From Amoebidium appalachense (taxonomy: Eukaryota; Ichthyosporea), in the NCBI GenBank assembly GCA_963693365.1, contig CAVNZM010000001.1, positions 12,462,001-12,526,000 on the forward strand: a stretch of 64,000 nt of DNA, given 5' to 3'. Positions 24,898-36,269 of this stretch are shown here, one piece after another. The notes below the pieces were generated by a model, which did no database searches, was not told where the DNA came from, and saw only the letters and a list, made by a program, of their open reading frames with translations. A program made the position numbers and the translations under genes. How positions within the stretch are numbered: position 1 is the first letter of the stretch; each line of letters opens with the position of its first letter.

Positions 24898-26433
24898 ACG
24901 TGCTGGCCATAGACTTGCGTGACGTCTTTACCGTGTAAACCTACATCTTTAGAAGCCGATTGAAGCTCTTACAATCGCCCATCTGTCACGATCGCCAGAT
25001 CTTCCTCCCATACTCCTCCCTATCTCCAAAGACCCAACCCCTAGGTCACAACTTGCCCAACAGGATGATCGTGCTCTAGATCTGGAAGCGCATAGCAATT
25101 CGCAAACGATCACACGCTTATAGATCCAACAACTAGAGCTTTCTATCATTTAATGGCCAATCACAAATCTTCGACCGCCTACCAGTGATCTAACGTAAGA
25201 CACACCAATCACATAATGCTATGCGATCCCATATCACCAAGGATTTGGCCCGGCAAGAATTTGCTTTTTTGCCCAGATGTATTGATTGGTCAAGAGGGCA
25301 TCATCGGAACGCTCATAGATTCGGGCAGATTGGGGCATCTGATTGGAGGTCCCTACCATCTATTTTGCTAGCTAATTGCCGGCCAACAGCTCAGTCCTTT
25401 CCCCCTCCCCATACCGCTTCTCTATCTCCTTAGACCCAATCTTTCGGTCACGTGACCGTCCCTTTTCTGACCGAGATTGGGAATAACAGTCTGCTTTACA
25501 TGCATATTGTTGGCTGTAGCACAAGTGCCTCCTACATGTGTTTACATATTTGAAAGCGGTAGAAAGTTTTGGTTAAATCTATAATATACTGTTACTGCTC
25601 CTTTTACTATATTTTCTATATGCATGCAAATAAGGTACCATAATATGGCTCCGCTTGAAGTTCTTGGAGACATTTTCGAAGTATTGAGTCTACACGCTTT
25701 GGACTACAGACATCACGTACAGAAAACACGTACAGGGCCACCATAGGTGCGTTGCTGATTGGATGACGGCGCGAGTTCGTGAGGCGGCATGAGGCAGGGC
25801 TTGAAATTGTACTAAGTTATGTCCTGCAGGTATACGTAGCCTTATTGGAGAAAAAGGAAACGTTTTATCTTTCTGAGGGCGTTTTTTCCCATTAATATGA
25901 GCCTGCTAAGGTTCGTGGTGGTCTAAATTTCAATTCTGTGCCCTATTTCTACCTCTCGGCTTGTACCTCGCCATAGTGCGGCCAAGATTCCTCCATCCAA
26001 GATCTGATTGGCAGGTGTGTTCAACTTGATTCGTGATATGCGGTTTTTGAGAATCCCGAAATCGCAGCCTCATCTTCTTTGTATGCATGTTTGCTCCCTT
26101 CTAGTAGCTGTGCATGCTCGTTGTTGTTACTGTTTATACGCTACATATGTAGCTAAGTTTCACGTATATTAAGGCCTTTATGCTAACGTTCTCAAAAGTT
26201 GCCCCATCATACCCTACGGCAATACAACGGGGCCAGCGGGCGACTAGGCGATATGCAACTTGGTTCGAACTTTGTATGAGAAGAGGAATTTCGGAATATT
26301 CGAATTCTGAGACGGTGCACTCAATCTGGTATATGTATACCGTGCACACGTGCGTTGTGTGTGTGCCTGTGTATATTTTTTGGAGCCGGGGAGGGGGAGG
26401 GGGAGGGGGAGGGGGAGGGGGGGGGGGGGGGGG

Positions 26434-26558
<125 letters not shown>

Positions 26559-27440
26559 CAAAATTATGCCCAGCAGCTCCAGCTATTATTATAAATTAGT
26601 CCTGAGTTCAAAAGATGCGGCTGACGAAATTCGACTCAGTCGGTCCCCGATCTGCCATCCACCCGGGCAGGGCGCCGCCATGCGGCCGCATCATCAATAT
26701 TCATGATGTAGCAGTAGGTAACCAAGGCACCCCTCCAAAAAAAATATAACACATCAATTTCTGTGCAACTGAATAAAAAATACACACCTTGTGTCTTCAA
26801 CCTCGTACTATAACATGCGATTGCGGCGCCGCCGGCTCCGGCCGGCTAAAAGTAGCCGTCCGGACATGGAGCTCACGAACACCCAGGGGGATACTAGGGG
26901 GACCTACACGATAAAGCGAACGCCGAACTGTGTTCCAAAGGGCTCCCCTTTGGAAGCTTTTGCCAGTTTGCTGCAAAATTGGACATACGTATACGGTATA
27001 CTTTGTCAGTGAAAGTCTACTTTTTGCAAAGTCTGTCTGACGGATGATTCACATGTTTTCATCTGACGCAACAAAAGTTTCACCTGTGTAGACTTTTTGC
27101 TTCTAATTTTGCCACTCGTTGGTATAAGATTGGCTTAGGCCTTTTTTTTTTTTTTTGCAACGTCACTTGTTACTGACTATAACTGATAACCTAGTTGCCC
27201 TCCCGTTTTTTTTTCTTGGTGTTTTTTCTTCCCTTCTTGTTCTTCGCTTAAAGTTTTTTGGGGGGGTGGGAGGGCAGACTGCTCTCTTTCACCTTTTATT
27301 GCATACTGCTCTCTTTCACCTTTTATTTTGAGCCAATTTGCGAGTGCGATTTCGTTGAATCTATGCATCGTAAAACACACACAACACTCGTTGTCATAGT
27401 AAGTTGGTAGCCATGAGAGCACTTTTCACCCATCAACAAC

Positions 27441-28832
27441 ATGATCAGTGCTTTGAGCTTCTCGCGCGACAGGCGAGTTCGTGAAGTTTCCACAGGGAGC
27501 CATTTCGGCGGAAAAAATGGCAATGACACACATGCGCTCAGCATAGATGCTGAGGGTTCCCAGAATTCTGCTTGCTTGACAATGTGCAGCGGCGAAACCG
27601 AAGTCAGTTGGGATGGAAAGGACTCCATGGCGAGCCATGGCCATGTTTTGCCTGTGCGACGATCGACTTCTGAAGACAAGATTGCAACGAGAGCAGGCGG
27701 GCTTTTCAGCGCATCAAAAGCGTTTAATACGTCGCTTTCGCGCCTTTTCACGAAGCAGGTTTTCTCAACCAAGCGACAGAGTGTTCCTGATTATCACAGT
27801 TTGCAGTACAAAAGCAAGTCACATCCGCCCACGTCGAGCAGTGGCGAAATAAGGCAACATGAGACTGAACAGGACACAAACTTTCAGCATGTTCCGTCAC
27901 ACATAGAGGTCTATTTGGCATCCATCGAAAAACACTCGAGGGGTTGGGCCGAGGTGCCATGTTGTGACGATGCGCCAGGTCCTTCGGACAGAGTCGCTGA
28001 AAGTTTTACAAGTCATCCTTTGAATTTTGATCGAGCCCGTTCGTTTTCACATAGCATGAAGGACATCGGATCTACGAATGTTAACTTCAGTCATCAGCAA
28101 CAACACACGGGTGAGTCGGACACCTGCCATGAGGATAATGTTGGGCAAAAGAACCCTTACCACACTTTTCCTGACACAAACGTGGGGTTTTTTTCCGAAT
28201 ACAGCACATCGAGCGTCACACAAAGTACAATCTCGACGGAATCCGCTGGTTCGCTATCTGTACGGCGGTGGAAAAAGAAACTGAGCATTAATGTTACTAA
28301 TCTTCTTGACACCGTCACCACGCCCATCCTGTCGCCATCATCCGGAAGGAGGTCGGAGCCGCCGTCGCTCGCGAAACACGCCGAGAGGCTGTCTGGGCGG
28401 GAGGAGGAGGAAAACGAAGTGCATTTCAGCGTCTACCGGGTGGTGGTGGTTTCCAAGATTTCCGATGGGCGAAAGATGTACAAGTACCGCACGACAAGGA
28501 AGAATGAGGTGGTTTTGCGGCTTACCCTCAAGAGCATTTGCGTGATGGATAGGGAGGCAAACAATGTTCGCCACGAGTATCCTTACAACCAGCTTGTGGC
28601 TGTAATTTTGAAAGGTGGGTGTCCCCATGAAAAGAAAAAAAAAAAAAAAAATTTACAGCATTGATGGCGGACAAAGATGGAAAAACCAATTGGAAAGGTT
28701 GAGAAGGGGTAGTAAATTCCGATTATGGTTGGCCGAGGCTGACGTGGGTTTTTCGGTGTGAGTGATATATTTTCGTCTTTTTCTTCTCTCTTTTTTCTTT
28801 CTTTCTTTCTTTCTTTCTTTCTTGCTTGCTTG

Positions 28833-28863
<31 letters not shown>

Positions 28864-28878
28864 TTTTCCCTTTCTTTC

Positions 28879-28966
<88 letters not shown>

Positions 28967-29041
28967 GGTTCATATTTTTCGCTTTTTCGTTTCTCTTTTA
29001 TTTTCATTTCTTTCTTTCTTTCTTCTTTTTTTTTCGTTCTC

Positions 29042-29090
<49 letters not shown>

Positions 29091-29632
29091 AATACTCGAG
29101 CAAATTTTGGCAGGCAGGTCACTTTGTGCAGGCTGTGAATTTCTGTTTTCTGTGCTACTTACTGACCCTTTTCTTCATTCTTTTCCCTCTTGTCGTGCAG
29201 ATACGGGCACTGAGCAGAACATGCGGATTATTACGTTCGAGTTTGGACAGGCGGAGGGGACAGAGAAGCGTGTTATTTCGTTTGCCTCGTTTCAATGCGA
29301 CGAAATCGTCTCCAACTTGACGGTGTGTGTGTATACGTATGTGTGTGGGTGTGTGTGTGTGTGTGGCGGTGTACGTGTATAGTGTACGCGCGTGTGTGTA
29401 AGTGTGTGTGAGTGTGTGCGTGTTTGTACTTGTCTTAACGTGTCTTGTGTGTGATTCAGTGTGTGACGTGCGTGTTTGTGTTGAAGGGGAGGGGAAGGGG
29501 GGAGGTGGGGGAGGGCTCTCACTCGTTGCTTGTTTTGCACTCTGGGTACCATCTCATGCAAGGGTCGTAACTGATTGTATTTTGCATTCACAGAACCTGG
29601 TACGGAGGGGCTCCTATGCCGGCCTGGTGTGA
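27441..29632 (+). CDS. Unrecognised 444-residue protein, three exons
   Basis: Exons 27441-28614, 29201-29322 and 29594-29632 join in phase (1, then 0). The family is not recognised. Residues 1 to about 300 are Ser/Thr/His-rich with low hydrophobicity and look disordered; a short basic stretch RRWKKKLS and LSPSSGRRSEPPS lie near its end. From about residue 323 to the C-terminus the sequence becomes ordered: FSVYRVVVVSKISDGRKMYKY, NEVVLRLTLKSICVMDRE, YPYNQLVAVI, then MRIITFEFG and RVISFASFQCDEIVSNLTNLV. Alternating strands closed by a helix resemble a PH-superfamily (PH/FERM-C-like) fold; that is inference from pattern only. The start is the first Met of a frame open for over 1.1 kb, and composition is clearly coding, unlike the repeat-derived frames nearby. 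Both introns are T- and G-run-rich. Confidence 0.72.
28798..29090. repeat. (CTTT)n, T run, (GT)n and G runs
   Basis: A polypyrimidine CTTT/GCTT tract, a T run of about 35, a short GT patch and two G runs lie in intron 1 of the 444-residue protein gene. Confidence 0.85.
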
Positions 29633-30398
29633 CTTTGCACCAATCGGATTGAGTTTGCAAAGTCTCTCTAACGGAGCTGCCATTGCCAGCAAACCGAACT
29701 GATTCTGATGCTGCCGCCTTTTTCTTTTTCTATCTGTTTCCTTTCTCTCCATCTTACTTCTCTCCCTCCCTCCCCCCTCCCCCCCCCCCCCCTCCCCCCC
29801 TCCCCCCCCCTTTTTTTTTAAAAAAAATTAAACAAGTTAGCATCCTCTGGCCCACCGGAGTAATAATTTTCTGTAAATATGGAACGAAATTTGATATGCT
29901 CGTATGTGATTCAATCTTGATGCAGTTTCTTCTTTAGCTTATGCGTCTATTGTTGGCTGTATATGGCCTGCTATTGGCCCGTGGTCAGTATATTCGGAGG
30001 AATAGTTTCTATTAAGGCAAAAAAAAAAAGTAGGAATATCGAGGTGCTCTCTTCGCCCTGTGAGATTAGGATTTTGATGCCATTGGTTTTCTTTTTGGTA
30101 TTCTAGCAATTTTTTGCAAATTTTGAACACTTTGCAAAGTCCGCTCTTGCAGGGGTGTTATTTTTACTCTTGGAATGAACGCCAGAATCCAGAACGAAGG
30201 TTGAACCTTTTTCGAGTCCCCAATCTGAACAGTTAAGAATTGTGATTGGGTATGTCTTGATTGCATTCCTTGGTATCTATTTTTATTCACGAAATGAGAT
30301 GTAATAGTTAAACTAGCGAATAAACTTTTTGCAGCTGTTCCAACAAAATGAAGCTGCTGGTTCCTTCCCCCCCCCCCCTCCCCCCCTCCCCCCCTCCC

Positions 30399-30429
<31 letters not shown>

Positions 30430-31077
30430 ACACAAACAAATACACACACACACACGCCCTCACGTGCACAGACACACACACACACCGGCTTTCCGCCCCC
30501 CGGAACTCACCCACCCACTCGAGCTCATTGACTCGCGCGCCCCTCACCGACTCGCCCCAACACCACCAACACCCACCTTCAAATGGCCCGATTTAAGGTC
30601 GTCCAATTAGGTGCTATAGACCGTAGGGTGTACATGTAGGGCGGGCGGGCAATGGGGTGTGGGGAGGGGGGGGGGGGGGGGGGGGGGGGGATCCCATAGC
30701 CGTAGAACTTGTAGTCGAGCCCCTACTTTGCCATTATATATGATAATGACCATCATGTATCCGGATATTTTACTGAGGCCTGGGATGTGTGTAACAGTTG
30801 ATATTAACAATGGGTAAAGTGACCCCTCCTGCAATTTGATACTCAATAGTAATTTACATTTGCGTATTGGTAGTACTATTCATAGTATCTGCTAGGACTT
30901 GTGTATGATATTCAAACCAGTAGGCACGACAACATGTATGAATGGCAAATTTCTTGAAAGCCATCACGTTTACGGTAGGAGGATCTCTTGCTATGATCAA
31001 TGCACAATAAATGATTGTTGCGTAGTGTAAACGTGTCCTTATTGGCCTGCGCCTTCAAAACCTTCACTTGGCGGCCC
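29633..31077. other. Spacer
   Basis: No convincing coding exon. It holds C runs at about 29775-29815 and 30370-30416, CA-rich DNA at 30416-30485 and a G run at 30665-30690. The rest is unique A+T-richer sequence. Confidence 0.5.
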
Positions 31078-31720
31078 TGCGTATTCTTACACTTTGGACA
31101 GTGTGTATTCTTACACCTTGGGCCATGATTCATCATGACCATGGGCCCTGCGTATTCATACACTTTAGGCCCTGCATATTCATACACTTTGGGCCATCCG
31201 CATTCATACGTTATACACACTTTGGTCCTGTGTATTCGTACACTCTGGGCCCTGCATATTCTTACACCTTGGTCCTGTGTATTCATACACTTGGGGCCCG
31301 AATAGATATCTCAAAATTCATCATGCTAATGGGCCCCGGGCCCGAGTATTCATACACTGTGACTTCGAGTCCCGGGCGTAGCCATACACTTTGGGGCCTG
31401 TGTACATGTATTCATAGTATTACACTTTGGGCCCTGTGTATTCTTACACTTTGGTCCTTGTGTGTGTATTCGTACACTCTGGGGCCTGCATATTCTTACA
31501 CCTTGGTCCTGTTTATTTATGCACTTTTGGCCCGGCCATATATCTACATATTCATACACTTTGAGTCCTGCGTGTTCATATACCGTTAGTAAGTCTTACA
31601 CAGTCATACACATTTGGGCCCTGCATATTCATACACTTTGGGCAGGCTGCATATTCATACACTTTGGGCCCTGCGTATTCATACACTTTGGGCCCTCAGG
31701 CGTCGTATTCATACACAAAC
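31078..31720. repeat. Minisatellite of about 23-25 base units
   Basis: About two dozen imperfect copies of a unit like TATTCATACACTTTGGGCCC, followed by TGC, TGTG or TGCG. Some blocks are spaced by unrelated bases (for example 31300-31345). Units near 31140-31190 and 31620-31700 are nearly identical to each other. No transcript signal was seen. Confidence 0.9.
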
Positions 31721-31994
31721 GAACTTCGATGAAACGATCGCGCTGTGATCTCTGCAACCTGAATGGGTCGACGATCTTTTTGAAAACAGCTTAGACTAAG
31801 TCCTTCCCCGTAGCCAAACCCTACCCCTACCTCCGGTCCCGGGATCCTCCAACCCATCCTCCGCCGACCGAGGCTTACCAAGCACGATGACGTCGACAGG
31901 TCCTAATATTAGGTCCAAAGGATCTGGAGGCAGGAAGTTGTCAAAGGAAAGGCGAGGTGAGAGTGTGTGTGTGTGACGGTGTGTGTGTACACGT

Positions 31995-32026
<32 letters not shown>

Positions 32027-32040
32027 GTGGTGGTGGTGGT

Positions 32041-32119
<79 letters not shown>

Positions 32120-32190
32120 ACATACGAGTTGCAAGTGGTTACGTGCTGCAGGCCGTTCAATTCTTGTTGTACCGTAATCTCTTCACTTAG
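31699..32190 (-). other. Three candidate minus-strand exons, gene not established
   Basis: Stretches with plausible splice borders: 32190-32126 (acceptor TCTAAG, donor GTATGT followed by a C run) encoding LSEEITVQQELNGLQHVTTCN; 31923-31879 (CAG..GTAAGC); and 31761-31699 (acceptor ATTCAG, then VAEITARSFHRSSFVYEYD and a stop). The phases do not join into one convincing protein. The middle stretch can also be read on the plus strand as a start exon, from an ATG at 31888 to a GTGAGA donor near 31955. I do not claim a gene. Confidence 0.22.
31998..32118. repeat. T run, GGT repeat and a 78-base G run
   Basis: A short (GT)n patch, about 28 T, five GGT units and then an unbroken G run at 32041-32118. 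It is the longest homopolymer in the window. Confidence 0.92.
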
Positions 32191-32197
32191 CTTAGAC

Positions 32198-32236
<39 letters not shown>

Positions 32237-33127
32237 GAGGGGGGGGGGGGCGCCGGCGGGGCAATCGACATGGTACATACTTCATGTTTGGCAAAGTTGA
32301 TATATATAAGTGTCCATCTAACTTGAATGGGAAAATCGAACAAATTATGTATGGACCAATTTTTTTCGCGCGATCGCACGATTAGCCAAATAAAGAAATT
32401 TGGGCGGGAAGATTTTGCGCGCCCAATTTTTTTTTTTTTTTTTTTAACACAATAAAAAAAATAGGAATATTGTGCAATCACAATATGCACCAAACCTGCC
32501 TCGAGCGAGAATCTGTAAGGATGTATCAGTCTGTTATAATGAACTTGTGCCTGGTTAGCACTTGTCGAGTTTCGAACAATTTTTTTTTTTCTTCTTTTTT
32601 TCTTTTTTTTGGGGGGGGGGGGGGGGGAGGTTTGAAAGTCGTACACACATATTTGAACCGTATGCGTTGAACAGGCTACAAAATTGTGTGTTAGAAGCCC
32701 ATCCCCATATACTGGGGTGGGTGGGGGGGTTTATTCACTCCCGCAGGAAGATATATGGTCGACATTCAACACCAAATAACGTGTGCAATCCTTCCCACGC
32801 CGCGTTTAGAATTCAAACCTTTCAATTTCACAGTCAAAGCCTACTTTACAAGGCAAGCAACAGCAATAAATATGACGCGACCGAAACAAGTCGCAAGTTC
32901 GATATAATCTAATTGCTTACGGGAAGACGTATACAAAAGGTGTGTACGTCGTTAGGGGATAAAACATTTTTGCCAGCCCTTGAGTCTACAGGCGCAGACA
33001 ATTCAACGAATCAACTCATCAGACTCGCATGCGAATTAACGAGTCTCTCACCCTTTCAATCCTACCAATTGCCATATACAGTATAAACAGAACCATTAGC
33101 CTAATTTGGCCAATCCGTTTAACCTAT
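32191..33127. other. Spacer downstream of serine decarboxylase
   Basis: G runs at about 32202-32250 and 32611-32628, T runs near 32428 and 32580, and unique A+T-richer DNA. The last few hundred bases should include the decarboxylase 3' untranslated region. No exon was seen. Confidence 0.5.
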
Positions 33128-34057
33128 TTATGCCTTGCACGCCTGGCATCGGCAGTTCTCCTTCCCAATGTGCGAGGCGGTGCAAATGTTTCTGGGCTCG
33201 GAGAGGCCATTTTTCTTTGCCACCCTTTTGCGTGACTCGACATAATCGGACACGAACAACTCCAGCTTGTCGGGGTTGACGTTTGGCATCACCACGGCGT
33301 GTGCAATGGGTCCCTGGGGAGTGGGATGGAGGTGAGTATGCTGGTGGTGTACCTTGAACACACTTGGAGATCTGGCATACAAAGATTTGGAATTTCGTTC
33401 CCCTCCTGCCACCCAAGCCCCCCCTCCAACTCCCCTTCCCCCCTCCTCCACACACCCCACCCTTCACCGTATCCCCCCTCCTCCCCCCCTTTCTATCTGA
33501 AGGTCACGTACACTTCCTCCCCCAACATCTCCCTTTCTCCCCAAACCTAATCCCGCCCGACCCTACAGTCCAAATATAGATCATTCGTCATCAATGCCAT
33601 ATCCCCCCCCCCCCCCCCCCCCCCCCCCCCACCACACAACGCACACACTTGCTAGAATGGTCCAAAAAATGTGAATGTGTACAGCGTATACATGGGTGGG
33701 AGAGGTAAGAGCAGGAGTAGGTAAGCGCATGCATGTCTGTAAAAGAAGGGGAGGAAGCCTGCTGCTCACATTGCGACAAGTACCACAGAGGAAAACAATG
33801 CACCCAAAGAGTCTGCAACCACATGGAAGAGACTGTGCGTGTGTGTGAAGAGAATGTGTGTGTGTGTGTGTGTGAGTGTGAGTGTGAGTGTGTGTGTGGG
33901 GGGGAAAGCAGGGGAAGGGGAATGGGGCAGAGGGGGGGGGGGGGGGGGGGGGGGGGGGAGGGTAATACCTCGCAGGCCAGCTGCCATTTGCGCACGAACG
34001 CCTCCTCCTCAGGGCGCTCAAAGACGACCGTGTTGCTCAGCTCATTGAGCATCACAC

Positions 34058-34103
<46 letters not shown>

Positions 34104-34196
34104 TTGATGGAGAGTGAGGAAGAATGGGAAGAGGTTAGCTTCATGCAGACGATGGCATATCAATGCAGTGCAAGGGAAGAAGGGGTGGAGGAGAGG

Positions 34197-34235
<39 letters not shown>

Positions 34236-34508
34236 AGCACAGATAGGAGAAAGGTAAAGGTGACCAAACAGTGCAGATAGTGGACAGGCATGCAACTAGT
34301 AGGACAATGAGTGTGTCGTGTATGCATGTGGTACCCGACAGAAGAGGTGTGAGGAGGTGAGGGTGGTGATCGTGTGTACGTGTCTGTTCACTGGACGGAA
34401 GAGAGGGGGGTGGAGGTGGGGGGAGGTGGGGGGGGATTGAGGAAGGGTAGGAAGGAGAGAGAGCATCTGCGTGTCTGTGTGTCTGCGCGCGCGTGCGCGC
34501 GTGTGTGT

Positions 34509-34559
<51 letters not shown>

Positions 34560-36237
34560 GCGCGGGGTTAGAGGGAGGAAGAGAATAAGGACATGTGTGC
34601 GAGTGTGAGTGTGTGTGTGTTGAGTCGGGTGTGTGTTGAGTCGGGGGGGGGGGGGGGGGGGGGGGGGGGAGGAGGAGCGCGGGGTTAGAGGGAGGAAGAG
34701 AATAAGGACATGTGTGCGAGTGTGAGTGTGTGTGTGTTGAGTCGGGGGGGGGGGGGGGGGGGGGGAGGATGGGGAAACGGAAAGAATGTGTGTGTGTGCG
34801 CACGCGAGCCGGAGCTTGGAGAGAGAGGAGCCCCAGTGTGTGTGTGTGTGTGTGTTGTGTGTTGAACATACATGTTAGATAGAGTGAGAGATCGAGAGTG
34901 AGATAGAGAGACAGAGAAGGGATAGAGCATGCGAGCATATAACGTACCCGATGTTTGCCTTTGCCAGCAGGTCTTTGAGCAGGTGGGAGTTGCGGATGCA
35001 CTTCTGCACATCCCGCCTGATCCCTGCACACACACACACACACACACCAGTCAGTCCAAAAATAGGGTGCCCTGTCCTTCCCTCCCCCTCCCTCCCTCCA
35101 CCCACCACAAACAAAAACACACCCTCCCCGCTCTCTTGCGTGGCCACCCCACCATTGCCCTGTGTAACCCATATTGTTCAGCCCTATCTCCTTCGCCACC
35201 TTCTCTTCTTCCCTCCCGCAGGACAAAATATCCCTCAGCCCCCTCCTACACACACACACCACTTACCCCCCTCCCCCCCCTCCCCCCCCCCCCCCCCCAA
35301 AAAAAAAAATTCCAGAAACACGCCAACCCATCCCTGCAGACACACATCCCCCCCCCCCCCCCCCCCTTGGGGGAACCACCCAACCCACCCACCACCACCA
35401 GCATGTACCAAATGACAATTGCACCGGGTCACCTCATACTGACTTGCACACTTGTTTGCTACCTACGTCATGTTTTCAGACATGGAAAATGAGAGAATGA
35501 GGCTATTCGAATAAGGCAGCTTTTTGGATCAAGCAAGCTGAGGTCAGAGGGGGTGTTGTAAAGTAGGTGTGTGTGTGTGTGTGTATGTGTGTGTGCTTAA
35601 GCGTGAGTGCGAGGGAGGGAGAGGAGAGGGAGACAGGGTATGTTCATTATGTTGTGCCGGTCCCGCCTACTAAGTACACATGCACCACAATGTGTGTGTG
35701 TGTGTGTGTTTCAAGGGGGAAAAGTTGAAAGAAAGGGGGGGGGGGGGGGGGGGCAACTAGTAGGCATACCGTCGTATCCCTTGCGGTTGAGGGTGTACCA
35801 CATGTAGAGGGGGGCATGGCCGTTACGGCTGCCCATGATGGTGGCATCCTTGCTGTTGAGATACTCGATCTCCTGCGACAGCTTCTTGATGTGCGTCTGT
35901 GTGTGTGTGTGTGTTGTAAGCACAGATAAAATGCATTATCTAGAAACATAGCACATGTAGCCATGATTGCTCTTCACGGCATTTCATCCATCCAATTCCT
36001 GATTTGCACATCCCCATGCCTATCCCATTCCTTCCACCACTGCTGTTTAGCACCCCCTCGGAACCCCCCCCCCCCCCCCCCCCCCCACACACACACACAG
36101 CCTCCCACACCCGTAACACACACAAAACACCCGACTGGCCCCTCCTCCCCGGCCCCCTGCCCACTCTTCTCAACCCCTCCCATTTTGCAGGCTGTGCCGT
36201 CTCCCCCCGACCCCGGAATTCTGCGTTTCGTCTCCCC

Positions 36238-36269
<32 letters not shown>

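Noticed and set aside
26791-27012. Plus-strand frame of 73 residues, possible small gene
   Set aside because: Arg-rich start from a CGG-rich patch and no supporting features.
31078-31720. CRISPR array
   Set aside because: Units are directly adjacent and degenerate, with no regular unique spacers, and the genome is eukaryotic.
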